NCBI GenBank assembly: GCA_947179485.1
Contig: OX359247.1
Coordinates: 65,275,001-65,339,000, forward strand
Length of the DNA stretch: 64,000 nucleotides
Direction of reading: 5' to 3'
DNA from: Allacma fusca
Taxonomy: Eukaryota; Arthropoda; Collembola; Symphypleona; Sminthuridae
The translations under genes were made by a program, and so were the position numbers. Below the pieces are notes generated by a model. It made no database searches. It was not told the origin of the DNA and saw only the letters and a program-made list of their open reading frames with translations. Positions 1 through 11,411 of this stretch are shown here, one piece after another. The stretch's first letter is position 1, and every line of letters begins with the position of its first letter.

Positions 1-3000
1 TTTGAAAAATCCCTTAATCAAAATTTTGAGCAGAATCATCTTTGTGGTAGATCAGTGTTTCATGGTCTCTCGGAATCTGGCATGGAAATTTAATTTGATC
101 GACAAACAAAAAAGTTATACCACAACATTGGTACATTTGTATCCCCATCCAGATTTTCAATTTTTTTTGAAAAATCCCCTAATCAAAATTTTGAGCAGAA
201 TCGTCTTTGTGGTAGATCAGTTTATGATGCTCTCACGGAATCTGGCATCGAAATTAAATTTGATCGACAAACAAAAAAGTTATACCACAACATTGGTAAA
301 TTTGTATCCCCATCCAGATTTTCATTTTTTTTGAAAAATCCACTAATCAAAATTTTGAGCAGAATCGTCTTTGTGGTAGTTTAGTTTTTGATGCTCTCAC
401 GGAATCTGGCATCGAAATTTAATTTGATCGACAAACAAAAAAGTTATACCACAACATTGGTAAATTTGTAGCCCCATCCAGATATTCAAAATTTTTTGAA
501 AAATCCCCTAATCAAAATTTTGAGCAGAATCGTCTTTGTGGTAGATCAGTTTTTGATGCTCTCACGGAATCTGGCATCGAAATTTAATTTGATCGACAAA
601 AAAAAAGTTATACCACAACATTGGTAAATTTGTAGCCCCATCCAGATTTTCAAAATTTTTTGAAAAATCCGCTAATCAAAATTTTGAGCAGAATCGTCTT
701 TGTGGTAGATCAGTTTTTGATGCTCTCTCGGAATCTAGCATCGAAATTTAATTTGATCGACAAACAAAAAAGTTATACCACACCGTTGGTAAATTTGTAG
801 CCCCATCCAGATTTTCAATTTTTTTTGAAAAATGCCCTAATCAAAATTTTGAGCAGAATCATCTTTGTGGTAGATCAGTTTTTGATGCTCTCACGGAATC
901 TGGCATCGAAATTCAATTTGATCGACAAACAAAAAAGTTATACCACAACATTGGTAAATTTGTATCCCCATCCAGGTTTTCAATTTTTTTTAAAAAATCC
1001 CCTAATCAAAATTTTGAGCAGAATCGTCTTTGTGGTAGATCAGTTTTTGATGTTCTCACGGAATCTGGCATCGAAATTAAATTTGATCGACAAACAAAAA
1101 AGTTATACCACAACATTGGTAAATTTGTAGCCCCATCCAGATTTTCAAAATTTTTTGAAAAATCCGCTAATCAAAATTTTGAGCAGAATCGTCTTTGTGG
1201 AAGACCAGTTTTTGATGCTCTCACGGAATCTGGCATCGAAATTCAATTTGATCGACAAACAAAAAAGTTATACCACAACATTGGTAAATTTGTATCCCCA
1301 TCCAGGTTTTCAATTTTTTTTGAAAAATCCCTTAATCAAAATTTTGAGCAGAATCATCTTTGTGGTAGATCAGTGTTTCATGGTCTCTCGGAATCTGGCA
1401 TGGAAATTTAATTTGATCGACAAACAAAAAAGTTATACCACAACATTGGTACATTTGTATCCCCATCCAGATTTTCAATTTTTTTTGAAAAATCCCCTAA
1501 TCAAAATTTTGAGCAGAATCGTCTTTGTGGTAGATCAGTTTATGATGCTCTCACGGAATCTGGCATCGAAATTTAATTTGATCGACAAACAAAAAAGTTA
1601 TACCACAACATTGGTAAATTTGTATTCCAAACCAGATTTTCAAAATTTTTTAAAAAATCCCCTAATCAAAATTTTGAGCACAATCGTCTTTGTGGTAGAT
1701 CAGTTTTTGATGCTCTCTCGGAATCTGGCATCGAAATTTAATTTGATCGACAAACAAAAAAGTTATACCACACCGTTGGTAAATTTTTAGCCCCATCCGG
1801 ATTTTCAATTTTTTTGAAAAATGCCCTAATCAAAATTTTGAGCAGAATCGTCTTTGTGGTAGATCAGTTTTTGATGCTCTCACGGAATCTGGCATCGAAA
1901 TTTAATTTGATTGACAAACAAAAAAGTTATACCACAACATTGGTAAATTTGTAGCCCAAACCAGATTTTCAAAATTTTTTAAAAAATCCCCTTATCAAAA
2001 TTTTGAGCAGAATCGTCTTTGTGGTAGATCAGTTAATGATGCTCTCACGGAATCTGGCATCGAAATTTAATTTGATCGACAAACAAAAAAGTTTCACCAC
2101 AACATTGGTAAATTTGTAGCCCAAACCAGATTTTCAAAATTTTTTAAAAAATCCCCTAATCAAAATTTTGAGCAGAATCGTCTTTGTGGTAGATCAGTTT
2201 TTGATGCTCTCTCGGAATCTAGCATCGAAATTTTATTTGATCGACAAACAAAAAAGTTATACCACACCGTTGGTAAATTTGTAGCCCCATCCAGATTTTC
2301 AATTTTTTTTTTGAAAAATGCCCTAATCAAAATTTTGAGCAGAATCGTCTTTGTGGTAGATCAGTTTTTGATGCTCTCACGGAATCTGGCTTCGAAATTT
2401 AATTTAATCGACAAACAAAAAAGTTATACCACAACATTGGTAAATTTGTAGCCCCATCCAGATATTCAAAATTTTTTGAAAAATCCCCTAATCAAAATTT
2501 TGAGCAGAATCGTCTTTGTGGTAGATCAGTTTTTGATGCTCTCACGGAATCTGGCATCGAAATTTAATTTGATCGACAAAAAAAAAGTTATACCACAACA
2601 TTGGTAAATTTGTAGCCCAAACCAGATTTTCAAAATTTTTAAAAAATCCCCTAATCAAAATTTTGAGCAGAATCGTCTTTGTGGTAGATCAGTTAATGAT
2701 GCTCTCACGGAATCTGGCATCGAAATTTAATTTGATCGACAAACAAAAAAGTTTCACCACAACATTGGTAAATTTGTAGCCCAAACCAGATTTTCAAAAT
2801 TTTTTAAAAAATCCCCTAATCAAAATTTTGAGCAGAATCGTCTTTGTGGTAGATCAGTTTTTGATGCTCTCTCGGAATCTAGCATCGAAATTTTATTTGA
2901 TCGACAAACAAAAAAGTTATACCACACCGTTGGTAAATTTGTAGCCCCATCCAGATTTTCAATTTTTTTTTGAAAAATGCCCTAATCAAAATTTTGAGCA

Positions 3001-5112
3001 GAATCGTCTTTGTGGTAGATCAGTTTTTGATGCTCTCACGGAATCTGGCATCGAAATTTAATTTGATCGACAAACAAAAAAGTTATACCACAACATTGGT
3101 AAATTTGTAGCCCCATCCAGATATTCAAAATTTTTTGAAAAATCCCCTAATCAAAATTTTGAGCAGAATCGTCTTTGTGGTAGATCAGTTTTTGATGCTC
3201 TCACGGAATCTGGCATCGAAATTTAATTTGATCGACAAACAAAAAAGTTTCACCACAACATTGGTAAATTTGTAGCCCAAACCAGATTTTCAAAATTTTT
3301 TAAAAAATCCCCTAATCAAAATTTTGAGCAGAATCGTCTTTGTGGTAGATCAGTTAATGATGCTCTCACGGAATCTGGCATCGAAATTTAATTTGATCGA
3401 CAAACAAAAAAGTTTCACCACAACATTGGTAAATTTGTAGCCCAAACCAGATTTTCAAAATTTTTTAAAAAATCCCCTAATCAAAATTTTGAGCAGAATC
3501 GTCTTTGTGGTAGATCAGTTTTTGATGCTCTCTCGGAATCTAGCATCGAAATTTTATTTGATCGACAAACAAAAAAGTTATACCACACCGTTGGTAAATT
3601 TGTAGCCCCATCCAGATTGTCAATTTTTTTTTGAAAAATGCCCTAATCAAAATTTTGAGCAGAATAGTCTTTGTGGTAGATCAGTTTTTGATGCTCTCAC
3701 GGAATCTAGCATCGAAATTTTATTTGATCGACAAACAAAAAAGTTATACCACACCGTTGGTAAATTTGTAGCCCCATCCAGATTTTCAATTTTTTTTTGA
3801 AAAATGCCCTAATCAAAATTTTGAGCAGAATCGTCTTTGTGGTAGATCAGTTTTTGATGCTCTCACGGAATCTGGCATCGAAATTTAATTTGATCGACAA
3901 ACAAAAAAGTTATACCACAACATTGGTAAATTTGTAGCCCCATCCAGATATTCAAAATTTTTTGAAAAATCCCCTAATCAAAATTTTGAGCAGAATCGTC
4001 TTTGTGACAGATCAGTTTTTGATGCTCTCACGGAATCTGGCATCGAAATTTAATTTGATCGACAAACAAAAAAGTTATACCACAACATTGGTAAATTTGT
4101 AGCCCCATCCAGATATTCAAAATTTTTTGAAAAATCCCCTAATCAAAATTTTGAGCAGAATCGTCTTTGTGACAGATCAGTTTTTGATGCTCTCACGGAA
4201 TCTGGCATCGAAATTTAATTTGATCGACAAACAAAAAAGTTACACCACAACATTGGTAAATTGGTATCCCCATCCAGATTTTCAATTTTTTTTGATAAAT
4301 CCCCTAATCAAAATTTTGAGCAGTATCGTCTTTGTGGTAGATCAGTTTTTGATGCTCTCACGGAATCTGGCATCGAAATTAAATTTGATCGACAAACAAA
4401 AAAGTTATACCACAACATTGGTAAAATTGTCGCCCCATCCTGATTTTCAAAATTTTTTGAAAAATCCCTTAATCAAAATTTTGAGCAGAATCATCTTTGT
4501 GGTAGATCAGTGTTTCATGGTCTCTCGGAATCTGGCATGGAAATTTAATTTGATCGACAAACAAAAAAGTTATACCACAACATTAGTACATTTGTATCCC
4601 CATCCAGATTTTCATTTTTTTTGCAAAATCCCCTAATCAAAATTTTGAGCAGAATCGTCTTTGTGGTAGATCAGTTTTTGATGCTCTCTCGGAATCTGGC
4701 ATCGAAATTTAATTTAATCGACAAACAAAAAAGTTATACCACAACATTGGTAAATTTGTATCCCCATCCAGATTTTCATTTTTTTTTGAAAAATCCCCTA
4801 ATCAAAATTTTGAGCAGAATCGTATTTGTGGTAGATCAGTTTTTGATGCTCTCACGGAATCTGGCATCGAAATTTAATTTGATCGACAAACAAAAAGGTT
4901 ATACCACAACATTGGTAAATTTGTAGCCCCATCCAGATTTTCAAAATTTTTTGAAAAATCCCCTAATCAAAATTTTGAGCAGAGTCATCTTTGTGGTAGA
5001 TTAGTTTTTGATGCTCTCTCTGAATCTGGCATCGAAATCAAATTTTTACAACAAACAAAAACGTTATACCACTACATTAGTAAAAATCTTGTCCCAACAA
5101 AAATTTGAAACT
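1..5112. repeat. 165-bp tandem satellite, about 31 monomers
   Basis: Monomers begin at 2, 167, 331 and 496 and continue at 164-165-bp spacing to about 5112; the array is cut by the left window edge. Each monomer contains TTTGTGGTAGATCAG, TTTGATCGACAAACAAAA and TATACCACAACATTGGTA. Copies differ by scattered substitutions, and the last copy (from about 4940) is clearly more diverged, as expected at an array edge. Because 165 is 3 x 55, frames stay in register from copy to copy, so the array contains ORFs of 60-211 codons. The plus-strand frame beginning KNPLIKIL is interrupted only by the TAG of TTTGTAGCCCC and opens wherever that reads TAT. I see no start context or intron signals that would make this a gene. 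Confidence 0.95.
4878..5105 (+). other. Open, protein-like frame at the satellite edge
   Basis: In the frame that reads SPNQNFEQ, LCGRSVFDAL, TESGIEI and KKLYHNIGK, most monomers have a TAA in GAAATTTAATTT. Some (for example near 1080 and 4380) have AAA there, reading EIKFDRQTKK. The most diverged, edge-most monomer is open throughout and also reads EIKF. The last two copies are therefore open for 76 codons, ending at a TGA at 5106-5108. A monomer at 4261-4443 is also fully open. The peptide looks like an ordinary globular sequence, which suggests that the satellite arose from a coding segment. No homology is recognised. Confidence 0.35.
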
Positions 5113-5159
5113 GTTTTGAAAAATCCCTCAATTCAAATTTGAGTGCCCTTTTATTCCGC

Positions 5160-5480
5160 ATCTTTGAAACCAGAGAGTTATCTTCGGATTTGTTAGCGGA
5201 GTCTCTTTGCGTATGGGATAACCCTGCGCATGGAGTTTTTGAAATTTTTTGAGTGTTGCTTTGGTTTTAGTAGCTGAGTCTCTTTGCGTTTGGGATAACC
5301 CCGCGCATTGAGTATTTTGAAATTGTTCGAGGTGTCCTTCGGTTCTAGTAGCTGGTTCTCTTTGCGTGTGGGATAACCCTGCGCATTGAGTATTTTTGAA
5401 ATTGGTTGAGGTGTTCTTCGGTTTTAGTAGCTTGGTCTCTTTGCGTATGGGATAACCCTGCGCATTAAGTTTTTGAACTG
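5160..5480. repeat. Four copies of a 78-bp tandem repeat
   Basis: The core CTCTTTGCGTATGGGATAAC recurs at 5203, 5280, 5358 and 5437, a spacing of 77, 78 and 79 bp. The repeat directly abuts the 165-bp satellite. On the minus strand (5128-5496) it reads through as a 122-codon ORF with repeated QGYPIRKET or, after a one-base shift, CAGLSHTQRE segments. The indels of one base between copies make a functional protein unlikely. It may be a decayed coding repeat or chance. Confidence 0.85.
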
Positions 5481-5969
5481 CTTCCAATTGTGTCATATGC
5501 AGGTGTATTCTAAAGATATAAGCAGCATGCGCAGAAAATTTAAACTTAAAAGGGCATACAGCAAAGGTGTCTGCCTATCCTACACATTGACCATTTTGTG
5601 GTCTATTTATGGGAGACCAGTGTTTTATTTCAGAGTACTAAAGTATATCATTTTCATTTAAAGGCAAATTGAGTCTGTAAAATAAAAATTAATCTACGCC
5701 TGGTATTTGTGTTGTATGGTACTGTCAATGTCAATACGTTCGTCCCTTATTACGATAAAATTTACGTAAACCTTGCCAAAATTAAAAGTTGTAATATTCA
5801 GTACAATAAAAACTAACTCGACAGCGTGGGTAGCTGTCAACGTGTCGAATGCTTTGAGCTGACTTGTCAAATAAATGTTTACTTCGATGTAGGCTTAGTG
5901 TCTCCCATATAGGAAGCATGTAGGATAGACTAATCTATTTGGCCGTTAAAATGTATCAAATATGTACAT
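5481..5969. other. No recognisable gene
   Basis: AT-rich DNA. It contains one copy of a dispersed motif around GTAGGATAG (near 5917) and an inverted relative near 5571-5592. No coding or RNA feature was recognised. Confidence 0.5.
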
Positions 5970-6337
5970 TAGGCATTGACATACCGATATAGCCATACGA
6001 TATTATCGTACATATCGTACATTTTTACGTAAATTCTCATTGTCAGTACCAGTTCTCATTCCATTAATACAAACTATAGTCTCGGGATCAGTAAAAAGAA
6101 AAGTTTTTCTTCGATAATTTTCCGAACATTTTTTTGTTATAAACAGTAGTTATCAGGTGAGTATTTAATTAGCCATGAATACTTCGGCAGATTTGCTCGA
6201 TTATTTTTATATTTTGTTATTAACCGATGCATTTCAAATTGAAACAAATATCGTTACATCGTCCTTCGATATCGTTATCGTCATTTTTAGAATGAACGAT
6301 AATGATATTTAAAAATGACCGATATGCCAATGCCCTA
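5970..6337. mobile_element. Small hAT-type non-autonomous element, ATCG-rich
   Basis: The ends are imperfect inverted repeats: the left end starts TAGGCATTGACATACCGAT and the right end, reverse-complemented, starts TAGGGCATTGGCATATCGG. They are flanked by ATGTACAT (5962-5969) and ATGTAGAT (6338-6345), an 8-bp target duplication with one mismatch. The interior is rich in CGATAT/ATCGTTATCG words beneath both ends. Length is 368 bp with no transposase. TAGGG ends with an 8-bp TSD fit the hAT superfamily. Confidence 0.7.
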
Positions 6338-6583
6338 ATGTAGATTCATTCCAAATTTTAAATATATGAAGGATGTAGGATAGGCTGAGTCATTTGAGCA
6401 CCTTTGGTATACAGCAAAATGTTTAGCTTAAAAACGGAGATATAAATGACTAACGTTGTAAGGAAGAAATTAGTCCAAGTGATTTCAGGAACCTCCACGT
6501 TTTGAGCTGCTGGTAGTTTCCGATGCAACGTCCCGCGTATTCCTAAATCCTGCAACTTAAAATAATTGAAGCAACAAAAGCCC

Positions 6584-6630
6584 TCAACAACAACAACAAT
6601 CAACAACAATCAACAACAATCAACAACAAT
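6584..6630. repeat. CAACAACAAT microsatellite
   Basis: A run of CAACAACAAC followed by repeated CAACAACAAT units. Confidence 0.9.
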
Positions 6631-6831
6631 CTCAAAACCATCCCTGTAAACCGGTCACAAGTTTATTTTTGCGAGTATCTCTGCAAAAAAAAACGTTGCT
6701 CTGGAGGTAGGATGAATTAAGGTGAACGCTAAAAAAGTCTCAACAAAAACACTGAAAAATTGGTCAAAACAAATAATTTTCGCGAGTAGCTCTGCAAAAA
6801 ATATGAACTGATTTGGAGGAAGAAAAAACAC

Positions 6832-6981
6832 GAGTGAATGCTTCTTTAAATCGTAACGCGCTTGTAATTTTTGAAGTGCATCATTCGTTCGTACGCTGTA
6901 GATATTGCCATCGCAAGCTTTAGCTTCGCGGTACAAGCCGATGGCCGACGTATACTCATTGGCCGATATTTTGTCATCCAT
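6832..6981 (-). other. Possible short coding exon
   Basis: On the minus strand an ATG at 6981 sits in an ideal context (CACCATGG) and is followed by about 50 codons of ordinary protein composition. These begin MDDKISANEY and include AIGLYREAKACDG and NDALQKLQARYDLKK. Downstream the translation turns into low-complexity F/L-rich sequence, so an exon end would lie near 6832, but I see no convincing donor there. A TTTTTTGCAG-AG string occurs twice downstream on the same strand (near 6795 and 6685), as part of a duplicated piece. The product is not recognised; chance is a real possibility. Confidence 0.22.
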
Positions 6982-7465
6982 GGTGAGACAAAGAGTACGG
7001 TCGAATGTACATCGGGGTGCGCGATAGACAAAGAGTAAATTAGACTATACATCGGAGAGAGACGGATTGTACATTCGGTTGTACATCGGAGAGGGAGTGA
7101 GACGGAGAGTACATTCGTTTGTGCATTGGTGAGAGAGAGACTGGTAGTACCTTCGGTTGTTCATCGGAGAGGGAGAGAGACAGTGACGATTTACGATTGT
7201 AAATCGTAGAGTGACGGAGAGTACATTTGTTAGACTTGGTATTTATTTGTCATCATCATTTTTAACACATGATCAGATGTATTTAGCATTTTCTAGCGCT
7301 ACGTCGGGAAAGAATGTAATATTCCAAATTGCTGAAACAGCAGTTAGGCAAATTATTGAGAAGCAGTAACTCAATATTTACTACCAACGTAAAAAGGTAT
7401 AAAGAGATGGTGACAGTACATCGAACCGAGAGACGGAGAGTACATAAAGTACATCGGAGAGTTGG
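6965..7465. repeat. Diverged GTACATCGGAGAG repeats
   Basis: Irregular copies of AGTACATTCGTTTGTACATCGGAGAG-like words (shown here only as a type; individual copies differ) separated by purine-rich GAGACGGAGAG spacers. The same family forms a cleaner array at 8340-8720, on the other side of the 7466-8127 element. Confidence 0.7.
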
Positions 7466-8127
7466 CCGGGGGTGGAAAAAGTTCGGGAACCCGGTTACTT
7501 GGCAAAAGAGGCCAGAGAGTTGACAAATGTTGGGTGACTTGGAAAATGTTTGGAATCGGGCTCCGGTGGCGTAGTTGACAAACGTTGGGTGAGTTGGAAA
7601 ATGTTTGGAATAGGGCTCCGGTGGCGTAGTTGACAAACGTTGGGTGAGTTGGAAAAAGTTTGGAATTGATCTACGATGGGGTAGTTGACAAACGTTGGGT
7701 GAGTTGGAAAAAGTTTGGAATTGATCTACGATGGGGTAGTTGACAAAACCCAATGTAGTTGACAAACGTTGGGTGAGTTGGAAAAAGTTTGGAATTGATC
7801 TACGATGGGGTAGTTGACAAAACCCAATGTAGTTGACAAACGTTGGGTGAGTTGGAAAAAGTTTGGAATTGATCTACGATGGGGTAGTTGACAAAACCCA
7901 ATGTAGTTGACAAACGTTGGGTGAGTTGGAAAATTTTTGGAATGGGGCTCCTGTCGGGTAGTTGACAAAAACTTTGGGTTTTTTTCCTTACGGGGTAGTT
8001 GACAAAATCAAAAGTTTACCGAAATTTAGGAATTTTTCTCCGCCGGGGTAGTTGACCAACTGGGACACAGTTGACATTTCGGTCAAAAATTCGTTACTTG
8101 GCAGTTTGGAACTTTTTCCACCCCTGG
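7466..8127. mobile_element. TIR element carrying an internal tandem array
   Basis: The left end CCGGGGGTGGAAAAAGTTC and the right end, reverse-complemented CCAGGGGTGGAAAAAGTTC, form a TIR of about 19 bp with one mismatch. AGTTGG occurs directly outside both ends (7460-7465 and 8128-8133), a candidate 6-bp target duplication. Length is 662 bp with no transposase. The superfamily is not identified. Most of the interior is the 55/74-bp tandem repeat listed separately. Confidence 0.6.
7520..7960. repeat. 55-bp tandem repeat with a 74-bp derived form
   Basis: The core GTTGGGTGAGTTGGAAAA recurs near 7530, 7584, 7639, 7694, 7769, 7842 and 7916. The first spacings are about 55 bp. The last three are 73-75 bp because a 19-bp piece ending in CCCAATGTAGTTG has been added to each unit. 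The array lies wholly inside the 7466-8127 element. Confidence 0.9.
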
Positions 8128-8339
8128 AGTTGGCGTATAATTACCTGGTCGTTCTAGACCCGCGTAAAATACCGAGATAAGCTTACCATGTTTTGAAAGA
8201 TACCGGGTTCTGCCTAACAAGAGTTGACCACGCTGTTTCTGAACGTCATCGGAAAAACACGGCGTCTAGAAATACTTTTCAAACCGCATGAGAAAGACAC
8301 ATGTGAGAATTGAACATTGCAAAATGAAACGGTGAGTAC

Positions 8340-8720
8340 AGTAGTTGCACATCGGAGAGATAGTGACGGAGGACGGAGAGTACTGTAGTTGTGCATCGGA
8401 GAGTACAGTAGTTGTGCATCGGAGGGATAGAGACGGAGAGTACAGTATAGTTGTACATCGGAGAGATAGAGACGCAGAGTACAGTAGTTGTACATCGGAG
8501 AGATAGAGACGCAGAGTACAGTAGTTGTACATCGGAGAGATAGAGACGCAGAGTACAGTAGTTGTACATCGGAGAGATAGAGACGGAGAGTAGTTATAAA
8601 TTACACATGGGGGAGACGGATAATACAATAATAAATCAGCGGGAGAAGGAGAGAACATTAATTTATTGTACATCGGTGGGAGACGGAGAGTACAGTAATA
8701 ATTTTACATCGGAGGTAGAG
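8340..8720. repeat. 37-bp tandem repeat (TTGTACATCGGAGAG)
   Basis: TTGTACATCG occurs at 8451, 8488, 8525 and 8562, a 37-bp period, with more diverged copies on both sides. The purine-rich spacer reads GAGATAGAGACGCAGAG. Minus-strand ORFs here (repeated LRLYLSDVQL) are products of the repeat. Confidence 0.9.
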
Positions 8721-8769
8721 CTGCGGAGAGTATATTTATTGTATTTACTACACAGGAGAAAGAGACGAA

Positions 8770-9319
8770 GAAAATTTCACTCAACTAAGATTTTTTGATG
8801 TGATGTAATCTAAACTATTTTGTTGTTTTACTGGAATGCAATCCTCTTATACTAGATTACGTTGCCCTGCGAAGCGGTCTACTTTTCTAGTACAATTAAT
8901 AGTATTGTGAATAGACTAGTCTACGCAGATCACTTTCAGCTTTTTTCAGCTTTAGCTTTTAGTTTTTTAGTAATAAGCTCAGTAAAAATTTGATTTTGCC
9001 GCGGATGATGTTATTGTCGTCATTTCTACTAAACCCCCCCTCCTACCTTCATCATCGTCATTTCTTCTTGTCCCCCATCCCCCTTTGGTGATGACGTAAT
9101 AAAAGAATGAACCCTAACTGCATTCATGTTCAGACACATAACACTGCTGGTCCAAAGTGGATGCAACGTTTTGCTTAAACTAACAAAGAGAATAGAATGA
9201 CCTATGTCACAGGTCATGTCTGCTGAGTCATAGGTTAATATATATATATTATATTGGTCATCATTTACCATTTATTAGTCAAATAAATCACATTTAACTT
9301 ACCTGGGTTCCAGTAGACA
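8770..9319. other. No recognisable gene
   Basis: AT-rich DNA with a short TA run near 9239-9256. Nothing coding was recognised. Confidence 0.5.
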
Positions 9320-10372
9320 CAGTGCTCGGCACGGGTATGGGTAATACTCGGGTAAACGGGTATGGGTACGGGTATGGGTACTACCCGGGTACGGATTTTG
9401 TGTAGCCGAACAATTCCGGGTACTACCCGGGTACACTTTGGTCGGCTCAAAATTTCGGATACGGATACGGGTACGGGTACAAGGATTTCAAAATGGGTAT
9501 ATACCCACCGGGTACGGGTATAATGGTGTCATTTACCCGTACCCGCGACCATTGTACCCGAGTGTATGGATATGGTGAGATTTGAGACATTTTGATGAAT
9601 TTTATGAAAATAATGAAATTTCCGTTGGAAAATTCTGTAGCTTATTGTTAATACCCTTTTAACCTTACAACATGCAGTAATTGTATTTCAGACTGTGTTG
9701 CTAAAATATATATTTATATCTATAATATATATTTTTATGGAAACAGGTTTTAGGAAGAATAATTATTAAACAGACGAGGAATAATATCAAAATAGAAGTG
9801 GAGAATAGGATTCAACAAAATTTTATACAAAACGTCTTCATAATGTAGTAATTTGTTACTAATTGCATAAATAGTCTGATTGACACGTATGCACATGATA
9901 CTTCATTAGCCACAATGAATACAATTTAAAAATTAGAGTTCCGATGAGTTGGATGGCAAGATATTTTTTGTCATTGGTAGTTGATTAGGAAAAGGCGGAT
10001 ATTTGTAACAAGATATTAATGAGTTACATGTACACGGAGCTACTGAGATGAGAAAATTAATGTAAAAGGCCGAATAAATCAAGAAGTTAAAAATCGAGTC
10101 GCCAAGTCCCAAGCCAAAAATGCATGTACATATGGACTGGGTGCTATAAATTACTTCGCCCATCAGCCCATAAACAATCAAATGGGGATAATTTTACTTC
10201 TAATCAAAAACGCTTATAGTTTTCTACTCTTCAATAAAAATATATAATGTCAAATACCTCTCTAGCTAGTCCAAATTACCCAGTCAGGTGTCAAACATTA
10301 TTACATATAACGTACTATATAATTAAAACAAATCTGGATAAAGTACCCGGATACGAGTACGGGTACGACACT
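9320..10372. mobile_element. hAT-type element, GGGTAC family, 3'-truncated copy
   Basis: It starts with CAGTGCTCGGCACGGGTA, the same terminal repeat as the complete copy at 33665-35438, and follows that copy closely through to about 10372. There the similarity stops and the right terminal array and TIR are missing. GGGTAC/GGGTAT words crowd the first 250 bp in both orientations. It lacks the 456-bp insertion seen in the other copy, so it preserves the empty site (near 10131). No transposase ORF is present; short ORFs through the GGGTAC array are artefacts of the repeat. Confidence 0.85.
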
Positions 10373-10869
10373 GATACAACACGACACTACATATGCTTAT
10401 GAAAAATTGAAAACTCACTAAAAAATACATGACGTTGGTTTACTAGTTTAGTAATTTATGAATTGCAGTTCCTGACAAATGAAAAACAGATTGTCGGTTG
10501 AGTAAGAGTTGTTAATTTTTGGCGGGTAACAACTTCTTCAATTCTTGAAATCCAACTCCAAAAATCTATTGAATGGCTATCACCAGCCAGATACCGCGTT
10601 TGGATTTTATTGACAATTGAACCTGAGAAGTACTTTTCTTGTCACACTTTACTTTGCTATTTGCCGGACTGCAGTTCAAACATTTTTCAAGTTTTTACGG
10701 TTAGTGCTGCACATCTTCAATTTACGTATTTCCTGATTTTATATAGTGGTTACTAAAAATTAATAAATTTAAACAATTTTATCGGTTATAGTTCACATTC
10801 ACTCTCCCAAAATATCGTGGTACTCAAGCATGAAGCAAACTGAAGTGCCGAAATAAGAGTAGTTTGCAC

Positions 10870-11343
10870 TAGTGTTTCTGAACGGTACCAAAACATGGAC
10901 TCGACCCGACTCATTTTCCCGAACCGAAAAAAATCCCAATTCTGTTCCCAAAACCGGAACCGATATTTTCGAGTCCGGGACATTTTTGGCTTACCGGAAC
11001 CGATCCGGAAAATAAAAGCGGTTCCCGAACCGGTTCCGGTTCCTTTGCGAACAGACAGCAAATGTATATGATTCATTTTTATGGAAGCCAAAATTGTGTC
11101 GCCTTTTCAAATGATAGCTGACAAATGCTGGCCAAATGCAAGTTTCGCGTTTTCATCCAAAACGGCAGCTTTAACAAACCATTCCCGAAAACTTTTGGTT
11201 TTGATTTTTGTACCCGAAACCGGCCCGAAATTTGACGGTTCATAAACCGATTACCCGAAACCGGACCGAAATTCTAACGGTTCTGTAAAACGTTGACCCG
11301 GAACCGGAACCTCGGGAATTCCCGATACCGAACAGAAACACTA
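10870..11343. mobile_element. hAT-type non-autonomous element, CCGGAACC family
   Basis: The left end TAGTGTTTCTGAACGGTA and the right end, reverse-complemented TAGTGTTTCTGTTCGGTA, are inverted repeats. GTTTGCAC flanks both sides exactly (10862-10869 and 11344-11351). Inside, CCGGAACC, CCCGAACC and ACCGAAA words are dense under both ends. Length is 474 bp with no transposase. The 8-bp TSD and TAGTG ends indicate hAT. Confidence 0.88.
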
Positions 11344-11411
11344 GTTTGCACGCTTTGTTTACAAATTCTGGCGGTAGAGACTGTATACATACTAATTATT
11401 TTTGAAAATCC

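Noticed and set aside
2..4926. Plus-strand ORFs of 100-211 codons in the KNPLIKIL frame of the 165-bp satellite
   Set aside because: They arise because the period is a multiple of three and a TAG is lost in some monomers. Starts are at TTG and there are no gene signals.
7283..8673. Minus-strand ORFs with repeated VCQLPH or LRLYLSDVQL segments
   Set aside because: They are translations of tandem repeats; the repeats shift frame between copies.
9265..9541. ORFs rich in PVPIPV or GYGYGY in the GGGTAC arrays (also 33529-34016 and 35124-35557)
   Set aside because: They are products of the subterminal motif array of a non-autonomous transposon.
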